Below are positions 1 to 10,097 of a stretch of 64,000 bases of DNA, piece after piece. Every line of letters begins with the position of its first letter. The first letter of the stretch is position 1. A model generated the notes under the pieces. The model worked only from the letters and a program-made list of their open reading frames with translations, did not search any database and was not told where the DNA came from. The translations under genes and the position numbers were made by a program. This DNA is from Pseudopithomyces maydicus (lineage: Eukaryota > Ascomycota > Dothideomycetes > Pleosporales > Didymosphaeriaceae), in NCBI GenBank assembly GCA_026873275.1, contig JANTUC010000003.1, forward strand, positions 806,001-870,000, given 5' to 3'.

Positions 1-1178
1 CCCCGCTGAAATCAAGATCGTACCAATAATTCACGGCACAACACAGGCCTTCGTCGTTGCACGACTGCGACACCTTGTGGTACCACAGTGCGGGCAGGTA
101 CAACATATCACCCTCGTCTAGCGAGACTCTCAACGGGCGGGAGTCCCGCGAGTACGGTGTGGCGTGCGCGTTTGGTTGGTCTGGATCCCACGTTGCGAAT
201 GGGACGTATGTACCCTGATGCTCTCCCTCCTCCGACTCGTCGATTTGGACGACTAGGTCCTCTTTTTTGAGTATGTCTATATCGGTATGAGGACCAGCAT
301 ACGCATATGTAGCAGCCAGAACAGCCTTCTCATTGACACAAGGTGCCTCGACAGGCGGGAGGAGTACGAAGTGTTTGCGGCCTAGAACTTGCACGTATAC
401 GTTTTCGTAGTTATCTTTGTGCAGAGCGGTTGTGCTCGCAGCATTCCCGAGCCAGAAATTAATAGCATCGGGGTCCTTCTCAAGCGCTATGCGCGCCCAT
501 GGAATACTCGGGGGGACGTCTTCGAACAGTGTTGCGTACTCTCCGCGAAGATTGTCATTTTGCGTTTGGAGGTAGTGAGTCGGACCTGTGTACGCAGGAT
601 CCAGGGCTTGTGTTTTGATCTTATCCATGGCGTGGGAGAAGGGTTCACTGCGTTCGAGCGGCTTGACGAAGACGGCGCCGGAGGGGGAAGGTGAAGGATG
701 GAATCTGCGTTGCCATGAGGGGTGATGGCAACATTAACGTTGGTGTCGCGTAGGATTTGGCGAAGGTAATCTGAATTCCATTTCTTATGGGAAGGCCATG
801 TTGCTGCGGCTTTGCGGACTACGAAGGGGCGGTTGCGCGCGACGTAGCGCATGAACTCGAGAGGTGACGGCTCTGCATCGAGCTCGTCGATGGCGGTGGG
901 GTTCAGGTCGTGGTATGTGGTTATGAGATCTGGTCAATGTAAGAGGACGTTACAAAAGATTATACTTGATCAGGATAGAGAAAGCTAGTATGAGGGAGGA
1001 AATGGAAAGCACCTCTTACAGCATCGTGAAGGTTTCCTTGCCCGTCAAAACCGGTGGGGGCAGGCCTGGTGAAGGTTAGCCGGTCATGACGTTATTTTTG
1101 GAGAACATCAACAGAATCTTACTTTGGAAGAGCTTGCTCCGGGCTCTTCAGCCCTGCTATCCTGGACTGTTCCATCAT
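1..1178 (-). CDS. JmjC-domain oxygenase, JMJD7-like (3' end outside window, one frameshift)
   Basis: Coding exons read on the minus strand are 1178-1123, 1065-1013 and 929 down to the window edge; all junctions are GT-AG and in phase. The product matches the JMJD7 family of Fe(II)/2-oxoglutarate dioxygenases (in animals a lysyl hydroxylase/peptidase acting on DRG GTPases). Visible landmarks are the family-typical N-terminal segment LITTYHDLNP, the first iron ligands in ALHKDNYENVYVQ (HxD), a VLLPP strand, and a later LWYHKVSQ segment carrying the second iron-binding His. The frame breaks once, at a G5 run at 683-687; one extra base there joins the two halves. The C-terminus lies beyond position 1. 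The start is chosen at two adjacent ATGs (1178 or 1175) because only this first exon gives compatible phases. It is divergent from the IMP1-like gene. Confidence 0.82.
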
Positions 1179-1356
1179 GACAGTGCAGTGTCGGGGTGGG
1201 GTTGCGCTTTTCGAAGTGGGATGATGACGGAGTTAAGCATCTCGGCGCTCCGAGCTTTCGAAGCTTGTGAGAGCTCCCAGCTCCAACATTTCCCAGACCC
1301 TCTCAATGCAATTCCGATAACCTACCCCTAGCAGACACCACACCACATTCCTCACA
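1179..1356. promoter_or_regulatory. Short divergent promoter between the JMJD7-like and IMP1-like genes
   Basis: Only 178 bp separate the two start codons, which face away from each other. Both genes must share this regulatory space or overlap in their 5' untranslated regions. No TATA box is evident. Confidence 0.5.
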
Positions 1357-2064
1357 ATGCCACCTCCTCGAATACGACCGTCGATTCTCACCATGTTCGC
1401 GCGCATGAAACCCTCGCAACGCCATCCTCTCTTCTTCTGCCAACACCAGCCAAGCTCCACCCTCTCCCGCCTCCACATACTCCGCTCGAGCGCCCTCTCC
1501 CCCTTCACTCGCCCCTTTATAAATGCCGTAAAGATCTTTCTCGCCGTTCACCTTGTGACCTCATACATTGGCACCATCGGCCCTACCAACGGCATCAGCA
1601 TGGTGCCCACCATACCGCACAACTACATCTCGACGCCATTCATCTTGGAATCTCGCCTACACCGTCGCGGACGTGGCATTGCGCCTGGCGACGTCGTTAC
1701 ATATTCGACCCCTACAAACCCAGCCATCACAGGTTGCAAGCGCGTGATCGGCATGTCAGGAGATTTTGTCTCGGTGGTATCCGTCGCGCGGGAGAACGAA
1801 GATCTAGGGAAAGATGATGACGAGGGCGACTGGGCCAATGTGAAAGAAGAGGTTCTGCGGGTTCCCGAGGGGCACTGCTGGCTGGCTGGCGACAACCTCG
1901 AGTGGAGTAGGGATAGTAGGGTGTTTGGGCCGGTGCCGCTCAATCTGGTGAAGGGCAAGGTCATGGCTGTGGTGTGGCCGCCGAGTGCGTGGAAGGTTCT
2001 TGGCGGTAAGGAAGGACTGAGGGATCCGGAAGAAGGGGAACGCGATACGGTCGTCGCGCGGTAA
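1357..2064 (+). CDS. IMP1: Mitochondrial inner membrane protease subunit 1 (S26 signal peptidase family)
   Basis: Single-exon gene of 235 aa. The product belongs to the S26 signal peptidases with Ser/Lys catalysis; in yeast Imp1/Imp2 remove sorting signals from proteins of the mitochondrial intermembrane space. The nucleophile lies in NGISMVPT (Ser81) and the general-base Lys in GCKRVIGMSGD (Lys128). The C-terminal conserved box GHCWLAGDN followed by SRDSRVFGPVP is complete. A hydrophobic stretch around residues 55-73 is the membrane anchor, and the basic, Ser-rich N-terminus looks like a mitochondrial presequence. At 235 aa it is somewhat longer than yeast Imp1, mostly from the N-terminus and an acidic insert near residue 150. 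A later Met (13 or 17) could be the true start. Confidence 0.9.
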   Translation: MPPPRIRPSILTMFARMKPSQRHPLFFCQHQPSSTLSRLHILRSSALSPFTRPFINAVKIFLAVHLVTSYIGTIGPTNGISMVPTIPHNYISTPFILESRLHRRGRGIAPGDVVTYSTPTNPAITGCKRVIGMSGDFVSVVSVARENEDLGKDDDEGDWANVKEEVLRVPEGHCWLAGDNLEWSRDSRVFGPVPLNLVKGKVMAVVWPPSAWKVLGGKEGLRDPEEGERDTVVAR

Positions 2065-2794
2065 GAGTAGGACGAGGAATATGCCGAGCGAGCGTGAAAA
2101 AAAATGTTGGCAAGCACGGGAAGCAAGCTTATTGTCCGCATAGGACGAAATATCTCCTGTGAAGATGCTGCAGCAGGGGAAATACAGTGGCCGGTACCCC
2201 TGACTCGATCGGATTGAATCTTGGTGCATTTGTGCAAGTAGACGGCACTATTGTTGTATATTATCTGGAGCCACGCCGTCTCCAGGATGTGTGCGCGGTA
2301 CATTGTAAAGATATCGGATCAGAAATACCCTGGCTTCAACTAACTTGCCAGAACATATCTAAAGTTATATTTCCATCGAGATCAAGCAATACATTTTTGC
2401 TGTTAACATACAATCCTCAAGTGAAGCAATTTAAGCTGACTATAGAAATTCTGAGTATCGCTTAGTACGTGAAGGTAGACTGTTCAAGTCGCATGCCCCG
2501 AAGTGCTTTCGTTGGACTTCTCATTATGTTTTTTATATTAGACATCTCGCGATTTTCAGACCAGTTCAACACTTTTGATCTTTTATGCATAATTACCTGA
2601 TCCCAGTATATTCCAGCGCTTAACCATGTACCTGTACATAGCAGTAAGCACTACCGATGCAGATTGAGGTACTTTGATAATTGCGGTTAAAGCACAACGA
2701 GAACGGAACACGTTTGGATGATCACATTGATCCAGCGCCGTCTAGGCACCTACAATCTTTGTTCACGACTCCAATCCTTACGTAGAGCCACAAA
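2065..2794. other. Intergenic, IMP1 3' side to methyltransferase promoter
   Basis: About 730 bp with no supported gene. Small ORFs on both strands lack recognisable homology and partly mirror IMP1. The last ~100 bp must hold the promoter of the methyltransferase. Confidence 0.5.
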
Positions 2795-3739
2795 ATGTCA
2801 ACCCTTGCCATTTCATCGCCGGAATGGTACCTCAAGGCAAAAGACGCCAGTAGCGACATCGGTCGCCTCACCATCTTCCATCTAGGTTTCAAGCAAGCTA
2901 CATCCGGCACCCTCATATTCCCACCTCTCGACTTTTCCACCGCCCCTCGATCTGTTCTCGATCTCGGCACAGCAGATGGCCTTTGGATGCGCGATGTCAA
3001 CTCGTCGCTTCCCAGCCCGCCCCATGGCGCGCACACCTTCGTAGGTACGGACATCAACGAAAGCTTCTTTCCTCCCACCACTGGCCCCGAGACCCGATAC
3101 GTTAAGAGAGACATTCGTGATCCTCCACTGCCGGATTGGCATGAATCCTTCGACCTCATTAATATGCGCATGATTCTCATCGCTGCGGGGTCTGGTTCTG
3201 CACAACGTGCTGTAGTCCATGAGCACATTGCGCTTCTCAAGCCAGGCGGGTGGATACAGATCGGGGACTGCGATCGCGTGTGTCCGACGGAAGTGACGGA
3301 GAATCCATGCTATCACGACATGTTTGCTTGTATTCGGGCCGTGTGCCAGGAGTCTGGGGCGGATCCGCTCGAAGCGCTCAAGATGAAGAGGTGGTTGGAA
3401 GAGGCTGGGTTGGAGGAGGTTCAGGAAGTGACGGCAATGCGGGCGGTGGGGAAGAGGAATGAGGATGAGGAGCTGGGGAAGAAGGGTATTGAGGCGGATA
3501 TGATCATTGCGAGGGGCTTTGTGGAGGCTGCGAAGGGTGAGTACACTTGTGATGGTGAGTAGTACAGTCTAACGACAATAGGGTTGGACGCGTCTGGAAA
3601 GCCTCTGAACGATGAGAGATTAGATACACTGGTGGTCGATCTAGAGAAAGAACTGATGGAGACAGGGGCTTACTTTCCGATGCGCTTCATCTGGGGGAGA
3701 AAGCCTATCTGTGGGGGGTGCTGGAACGAGCAGCTGTGA
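2795..3739 (+). CDS. Class I SAM-dependent methyltransferase
   Basis: Two exons, 2795-3536 and 3582-3739, joined by a 45-bp GTGAGT-TAG intron, give 299 aa. Motif I is VLDLGTADG (residues 54-62), followed by an acidic post-I strand (FVGTDINES) and motif IV-like DLINMRMIL, so the Rossmann methyltransferase fold is clear. Substrate is unknown; proteins of this type in filamentous fungi (LaeA-like or secondary-metabolite methyltransferases) cannot be told apart from sequence alone. The intron is inferred: reading through gives an early stop, while splicing adds a C-terminus ending in a Trp/Cys-rich segment typical of these proteins. No biosynthetic backbone gene lies nearby, so a metabolite cluster role is not supported. 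Confidence 0.85.
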
Positions 3740-3957
3740 ACATTCTCACACCCTGTTTCATCTGTGAATACATACATCTATGTGAGTTTGGTGAATTGCG
3801 AGTAATGTGAAAGCTGGAGTGTTTAGAAGAGGTGAGATAGAGTGCCAGAAACATGTGGTTGATAGTTTTGGTCACAAACAAACTAATGAGAATGTTGTGA
3901 GTAACGGACAGCTAACAAGATTCCATTCAAACTCTCGAGTATCTATTACGCTTTGAA

Positions 3958-4545
3958 TTACTCCACCCTCATCGATACTTCATTGCTCGTGAACGACTTG
4001 CCACTGAACGGAGAGTCAAGATATGCCTCCCGATCACTTGATTGCAAATCGCCTCCATACTTATCCCAAATGCCTGTGAATTTCCCCGATATGGTCACCT
4101 TGTACTTTGCCGGCTTTTTCTCAGGCAGCCAAGGCTTGTTCATAACAATTTCATGCGCTTCTTCGGTTCCTGGCGCAACTGTTACCAAGTCCTCTTCGCT
4201 GGGAGGCATGAGCCTGTTGATTTTCAGGCCATCGGTTGGGATCTCTTTGCCGGTCTCTTCGTCTACAAGCTTGAAGAGCCCAAGATTGGCAGCTTGTGGG
4301 TCCAGAGGCGTGTTCCACCTCAAGATAGTGAATGGCGAAGAAGGGTTGTTGTTTTTGAGCGTGACTAGCAGCGATGGTGGATTCCTGGATATTTGCGAAA
4401 GCTTAAATTCCAGTCCTGGGACTCCATCTTCGGCAGTGGTTTTGTCAGACATGGTGAAGGCGGACGAGGAGGGGATGTTGAAGTAGTAGAGAGCGCCGAG
4501 GAGGGTGACGGCAGAGACAGCGACGAGCACAGTTCTTCCGTTCAT
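3958..4545 (-). CDS. Small protein resembling a free-standing M35 (deuterolysin) propeptide, N-terminal hydrophobic anchor
   Basis: Single exon, 195 aa. Residues 5-22 form a hydrophobic stretch that could be a signal-anchor; an internal Met at residue 32 would remove it and make the protein cytosolic. The rest has no catalytic motif. By eye the core (VTLKNNN, NTPLDP, then GLKINR, then EEDLVTVAPGTEE) follows the same order and spacing as the propeptide of the deuterolysin at 6015-7243 ([33 protein letters not shown]). I infer a propeptide-like beta-sandwich without a protease domain. It is transcribed away from the deuterolysin gene, 1.47 kb apart. Function is unknown; protease inhibition or chaperoning is only a hypothesis. 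Confidence 0.7.
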   Translation of the reverse strand: MNGRTVLVAVSAVTLLGALYYFNIPSSSAFTMSDKTTAEDGVPGLEFKLSQISRNPPSLLVTLKNNNPSSPFTILRWNTPLDPQAANLGLFKLVDEETGKEIPTDGLKINRLMPPSEEDLVTVAPGTEEAHEIVMNKPWLPEKKPAKYKVTISGKFTGIWDKYGGDLQSSDREAYLDSPFSGKSFTSNEVSMRVE

Positions 4546-6014
4546 AGAGAAAATCCCAAGTGGGTTTGCGCTGTCGCTTCAGTGTGGGTTGTCGTCAAGC
4601 TTTCGGTGCGCCAGTGTAGGTAACGGCGCGTATCAAAGATCTGCAGTTGCGGGGATCGCTAGGCTGCGAGAGGCAGGAGGGCTGGATCGTGATATCAGAA
4701 ACTACAGAAGAATACGAGAGCAGAAGCGATTTTGCTTTGAGATTAGCTGCGAGCAAGTTCAACGTCTGTTTGACAGTGACGTGAGTAGTACTAGTGGGCG
4801 AGAGATGGCTGCCCTGGAAGGACACTTGTCTGCACAGCGCAAGGGTGCTTTTTGCCTCATTGTCCAGGCGTCGTCGACTGAGCCCAGGTTGCTTAAAGAC
4901 CTCATATGGGCGTAGCCAATGTGCTTGCCGAAGATCGTGTCGTTCTCCTCAATGGGCGGGGAAAGGCCTCGTCCTCAAATGTCAACTGTGGCGCTAGGGT
5001 ATATTGCCTAGTTCATGCCGAAATGAGCAGGACGCAATCATGCACCGTCCATGCCAGACGAAACAGAACACCCTGTTTCACGGGACAAACCTCCTGCTGT
5101 GGCTGGGTAGAGAATTCGCGATCCACACTGCTGTCACTGCCATCTCCCGAGTCTGCGCTACGTGTGTCGCTTGCCTCGAAATAGCTGGTTCCCTGCGCTT
5201 CTTCCCGCGGGAAAACATCCGCCTTGACGATCGCATTGCCAACGACTGTCATGCCTCGGGCGTAATACATAGCCCATTTCTTATTATACATGCAAAGCAT
5301 CTCTGGCAATGCTCAAAAGTCGTGGCTAAGCTACAGGCTGCGCTATGTTTTTTGGGCGTCCGTCATCCTAGCCACGACCAATTCCTCCGTACAGCCTCTA
5401 GCAACAGCCAATGTGTCAGCCTCTCAGAAGCGAAGATGTGTTGAACCGGAGATGGTTCTCTTTTCATGTCGAGCCGTGAAGGCTGGTCGACAAGAGATCG
5501 AACCTCATGAAACACCGGCTAGAATGAGCATGTGTACTGTAAACCTATCACCGCGGGGCGACACCAGACTGCACCTATTTCGTGCCAAGTATGTTCTGGC
5601 ACATCTAATTTACTTTCCAGGTGATCGTCGGTTTCTAGATGCTGCACAGATATTGTGGGGTGGGTATGACATGCACAAACCCCTTCACTAACCTACCCTT
5701 GTCCTTAACGGCCAGCTGCAGTCCACAGGACACACGCGCGCCTTAAAACGCCCCGCAAGCTATGAGCTACCATTCAGAAACATCAGGGATCATACCAGAA
5801 CAAGCCCGCTTCCAAGTTAGCTATGCTCCAGTACTCGCTTGCAACCGCGTGCTCAGCCCGGAAACAGGCCACCACCTGGCCCGGTAATCTTCTTCGAAAA
5901 TGCAGACGCTGATCGATATAAAACTATGCCTCGTCCCGAACTTCGGGCAGCCATCTTTCCTATCATCAGCTTCTGTGCCTATTCGTCCCGTTCTTCTTTC
6001 CTTGCATCTGCATT
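4546..6014. other. Divergent intergenic region upstream of the propeptide-like gene and the deuterolysin
   Basis: Nearly 1.5 kb with no convincing gene. A 98-codon minus-strand ORF at 5013-5309 has reasonable composition but no recognisable domain and no good upstream exon, so I do not call it. The region must contain both promoters. Confidence 0.5.
5917..5923 (+). promoter_or_regulatory. Candidate TATA box of the deuterolysin gene
   Basis: A TATAAAA heptamer lies 92 bp upstream of the ATG at 6015, a usual distance for strongly induced secreted-enzyme genes in fungi. Position-based inference only. Confidence 0.45.
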
Positions 6015-7243
6015 ATGAAGGGTTTCACTCAATTCTCTCTCGCGGCGCTGGCCGCCTGCGCCAGTGCTGTTTCTGTCGATCTCAACAAGCGCGAGTCTCC
6101 CTAAGCATTGTTCTCAAGGCTTCAGGAAACACCGAAGTCAAGGTCGCCGTGACGAACAACGGAGATAAGACACTCAATTTGCTAAGCAAGGGAACTTTCC
6201 TGGATGAGGCCAACCCAGTCGAGAAAGTGAGCGTCTTCTCGAACAAAGGCAGTATGTTTAACCGTCAAATTTCCTATCCAAGAGCATCTGAGATGCTTTG
6301 GACAGCACGGACACCGCACGTTCTGGTCGATCTTGTGCCATTTTCTGTATAGTTGCTGACCGAGATTGAAGGCATTAAGGTTCCCTTTGAGGGCATCAAG
6401 ATCCGACTGCTCACTAGCGGTTTGACTTCGGATGACTTCCTTACTCTGGGAGCAGGCGAAACCAAAGAGGTCACGGTTGAGACCGCTGCTCTCCACACCC
6501 TAAACAATGGCGGAGATTTCGACATATTCGCCAAAGGTCTTCTCCCCTACGCCGAGGCCAACTCCACCGAGCTCTCCGGAAACATCGACTACGAGTCCAA
6601 CAAGCTCACCCTGGCCGTGGATGGTCTCATTGCTGCTACAGTTGCCAAAGCCATCACCAAGCGCACAGTCGTCGGCTCCACATGCGAGGGCGACAAACTT
6701 TCTTCCATCAAGACCGCCCTGGATAATTGCGCAAAGCAGGCATCTGCCGCCTCGGACGCCGCTGCTGCCGGCACCAAGCTGGATACCTACTTCAAGTCAA
6801 CATCCTCAGAGGTCGTGAACGAGGTTTCAGCGCGCTTGAGGGCTGTAGCCGACGACTGCGGTAGCACCAGCAGCACCACATCCACCGAATGCAACGACCC
6901 GTACAACGGCTGCTCATCCAACGTTCTCGCGTATACGGTCCCCGCACAAAACTTCATCACCTACTGCGACATCTTCTTCAGTGCGCTTCCCCCGTCTCAG
7001 ACATCTGCCACGGACAGGATCAGGCTACCACCGTGCTCCACGAGGAGACTCACGCACCTGGTGTTTTCAGCCCGGGAACTGATGACCTGGGTTACGGATT
7101 TGCTGCTGCCTCGCAACTATCTACTAGCCGCGCGCTCAACAACGCTGACTCTTACGCTCTTTACGCCAATGGTAAGTCGAGACTCTTTGAAGCAACACTG
7201 GTCAGGGCTAACGTGTATTCTAGCTATCAACCTCAACTGTTAG
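6015..7243 (+). CDS. Deuterolysin, secreted M35 zinc metalloprotease (two frameshifts)
   Basis: Exons 6015-6226, 6353-7171 and 7224-7243. The product is a preproprotein: a signal peptide ([18 protein letters not shown]), a propeptide of about 160 residues ending at a Kex2-type KR in ITKRTVVGS, and an M35 catalytic domain with HEETH zinc site, the GTDDLGYG box holding the aspzincin Asp, and the family-typical ending YALYANAINLNC. Two single-base gaps break the frame, at C3 6099-6101 just after the signal peptide and at C5 6989-6993 just before HEETH. With one base added at each, the CDS is 1053 nt (350 aa), the normal family length. For intron 1 only the donor at 6227 (GTGAGC) keeps phase; a second donor at 6252 does not. 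Role: extracellular neutral protease, nutrient acquisition. Confidence 0.87.
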
Positions 7244-8178
7244 GGAAAGTGGTGATAGTAGCGCTAATGAGTTATAATGACATAGGGAGCTATTGATGAT
7301 TGATAGCCTCCTTGGAAATAGTTTATACTGTATTTAGAGATACCTTTCAGACATTGCTGCCTTCTTGCGAAAATAGAAGGCTGATCACGACAAATAAATT
7401 TTTGATATTCTAGAACTATCGAGTTGCCTTGTGAGACGTGATGTTGAGTCATTGACATAGGATCTAGTGAATTGGAAGTACAAATCAACTAAGACATAGC
7501 GACATAGCTTTTATCGTTTTGTTTTGGTGCCGTGCTCCGAGATAGGCCCCCAGCAATATCTAGATTGGGCTTCGATGAAAAAGGCGAATAAGGCGGCCCA
7601 TGTTGTGAGGCAATCACACCTATAATAGTGGTCAGAATACTGTGTCACGTCGTATGCACGATACCCCATGCAATTGCTGCACCAACTGATGAAGATCATT
7701 TCCGGGCTGCAGGCGAGTATTGAATACGATGATGGGGCTGATGTACACCCAGAAACCTCTATATTTTCCAAAACTACTCATTTGTTTCATCTGTTGCCCC
7801 GGGAATCGATTTAAAAAAGAAGGACAAAATTTCGTAATATTCCAATGAATACTGAAGCGTGAATCGACTTGAAAATTCATAGAACTGAGATTGCAAACTC
7901 GAATCATCGGGACTGCATTGGCAGTACTGTTTGGCTAACGTTGCCGAACGCCATTGTTTACAGTCATATTTGTTGACTCGCCTAATGTTTGAGAGGTGTG
8001 GACTATTTTATACAACTCGACTGTAGGCTACCAAGCAACTTCTGGTCGCACAGAGGAGAGTTGTACTATATACAGGTGAGTGCTGAAGTACCTTCCAGCA
8101 GTCCTTCTAATCTTATCAGCATATTTAAATGCTCTCTTCGTCAATCTACAGATTTGAAGAAGATCCATGCAATGACTT
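7244..8178. other. Intergenic between convergent deuterolysin and FAD monooxygenase genes
   Basis: About 935 bp between two 3' ends. Only short, unrecognisable ORFs are present; nothing else is visible. Confidence 0.5.
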
Positions 8179-9519
8179 TCATGAAACCCATCCTGTAAAG
8201 CTGTTAGCATATTTCCACATAGCATGTTCACAAACACACCAAAACCATTGCATCCACCCTTGACTGTGCATCACCCTGATGTTAAAGTGACTCATCCTTA
8301 TTACTTGCTTCGACCGACTCATTGCCAGCTTATCGTATTTCGCAATTGCTTCTTCTAAACTCCGACTCCGTATCAATGACTCTGCAAAGTCCCACGCATC
8401 CATCATGGCCAAGTTCGCACCATTCCCCGCAAACGGCGAAACAGCATGATTGGCGTCACCTAGAAACACAATCCTCCCGCACAACGATTCAAGCCCATTT
8501 CCTGTGACATACTGTCCTGCGTGCGCGAACGGCTGCTTGTCCATTGCATTGAACTGCGTCACACTCTTCGCATCTGTATCGTTCACCATACTTTCAAACC
8601 GCACGCCAAACGGTGCTCCAATAGAGCGAGCTTCTTCTAATAGCGTTGAAGCATCTTCCTTAGCCAAAGGCGATTTTTTCAACGTCATCGGCCGATCCAC
8701 GAGCCACGAAAGACACCACAGCATCTTCTCGCAATCGACGGGCGCGAAGAAACACGCCGATCCTGTACCTGAGATGGCGCAGCCAAATTCGTCTGCTCGC
8801 GCTGATGGATGGTGCTTTCCAATGTTCGTGACACCGTAAACACACGTCGGGCCTGCGAAACGCAAGACGTCGTTCGGTCGGAGGAGGGTACGGAGTTTCG
8901 AGCTCGCACCATCGGCCGCAATGAGGACTGAACAGTCTACAGTGTTGCCACTGGATGTCATCAGGCGGATAGAGCTGAAGTCTTGTGAGGGAGGTGTGGC
9001 GTTCGTGATGGCTTCGTTCCATATGATGGTTACGCCGGGGAGAGCCTCCACGGTGTCAACGAGCGCCTGTCGGAGACTTGCGCGCGCGATTCGCAGAGAG
9101 GCAACGGGGCATCCGCTAGGGGTCGTGCTTTGTATTTTCATCACTTTGTTGAAGTTGCGATCCCAGACGCAAAATCCGCCTTTTCCATGGGGTGCCTCTT
9201 CTACCGCTCCATCTTCGTCATCGCCCATTTTCGTGATGCTAGCTTTCAAGATGTGGTCTAGGATTCCCATCTTTTGCAAGGTTTGTATCCCTTTGCTAGG
9301 TCGGTCACTTCGCAGGCTTAGACTGTACCCCTCGCGCCCAGGTGGAACTGCGCATGGGTCGCGTTCGTATAGTATTAGTGGTGGAGGAGGTACGTCGGCG
9401 ACGAGGGACGGCCAAAGTTTGTGGATAGATATTGCGAAAGATAGACCAGATATTCCGGCTCCAGAGATTACAATGGTATCTTGCGTGAGGAAGTGCGCTT
9501 CTGTATCTTCGCGATCCAT
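8179..9519 (-). CDS. FAD-dependent monooxygenase (salicylate/aromatic hydroxylase-like)
   Basis: Single exon, 446 aa. Group A flavoprotein monooxygenase fold: dinucleotide-binding GAGISG at residues 20-25, DG motif in IAADGASSKLR near residue 200, and the GD motif in FLGDANHAVSPFAGNGANLA near residue 370. These features place it with PHBH-type hydroxylases using FAD and NAD(P)H; substrate cannot be read from sequence. The C-terminal 40 residues are Trp/His-rich and variable in the family. No partner biosynthetic genes are adjacent, so catabolic or detoxifying activity is as likely as a metabolite role. The ATG chosen is followed at once by the beta strand leading into GxGxxG, as expected. Confidence 0.87.
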   Translation of the reverse strand: MDREDTEAHFLTQDTIVISGAGISGLSFAISIHKLWPSLVADVPPPPLILYERDPCAVPPGREGYSLSLRSDRPSKGIQTLQKMGILDHILKASITKMGDDEDGAVEEAPHGKGGFCVWDRNFNKVMKIQSTTPSGCPVASLRIARASLRQALVDTVEALPGVTIIWNEAITNATPPSQDFSSIRLMTSSGNTVDCSVLIAADGASSKLRTLLRPNDVLRFAGPTCVYGVTNIGKHHPSARADEFGCAISGTGSACFFAPVDCEKMLWCLSWLVDRPMTLKKSPLAKEDASTLLEEARSIGAPFGVRFESMVNDTDAKSVTQFNAMDKQPFAHAGQYVTGNGLESLCGRIVFLGDANHAVSPFAGNGANLAMMDAWDFAESLIRSRSLEEAIAKYDKLAMSRSKQVIRMSHFNIRVMHSQGWMQWFWCVCEHAMWKYANSFTGWVS

Positions 9520-10097
9520 GGTGAATTTTTGGAGGCGGTTTTTCGGGAACAGGAAATTGACATGGCGAGATAGTCAAAGGTTTTTTCCGCATAATATATG
9601 TCCAGTTGTGCAGCGCCGAATATCAAAGGACGGCGCGTGCAACCCCTCATTTTGGTGTACGCGGCCCCTCGCATTTCTCGCAATGACGGAAATCTCCGGC
9701 GCCACAGATGTTCTATGGCTTCCAGAACGCAACGGATCGCGATGTGCAGGTCGCATGGCACGTTGTTGATGGTGTCGTGGTCGCCCGCTTGTGAACAGTG
9801 GTACACTTACAATTGGCGCCAGGCTGAAGTGTGAACAGATCAATTATTGTATAATCTAGTCTATGTCTATTGTGTATGGCCTGTGACCTTGGGTATATCT
9901 GCCGTAGTGCCTCAAAAACGCAAGATATATCATCTTCTGCGCATCCAAAAGATTGCGAAAAAATGACTCCCATAACGCCATGTAATGCACTCTTTCCCTT
10001 CGCTAAAATCAATAAGAATTGAAGTATTGTTTGACGCTTCATAGTATGATGATGCGTCCTCTAATGCAAGTCGATTTGCAGAACATCATGCTGATTA
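9520..10097. other. Intergenic, promoter side of the FAD monooxygenase
   Basis: About 580 bp between two minus-strand genes. It should hold the monooxygenase promoter and the 3' end of the lipase transcript. No other signal seen. Confidence 0.45.

Noticed and set aside
5013..5309. 98-codon minus-strand ORF between the propeptide-like gene and the deuterolysin
   Set aside because: Composition is plausible but there is no known motif, no convincing upstream exon, and it sits in a divergent promoter region.
6252..6352. Alternative deuterolysin intron starting at the GTATGT donor
   Set aside because: Its 101-bp length breaks the frame, whereas the GTGAGC donor at 6227 keeps it.
2795..9519. Possible secondary-metabolite cluster (methyltransferase plus FAD monooxygenase)
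   Set aside because: No polyketide, peptide or terpene backbone enzyme, transporter or cluster regulator lies nearby.
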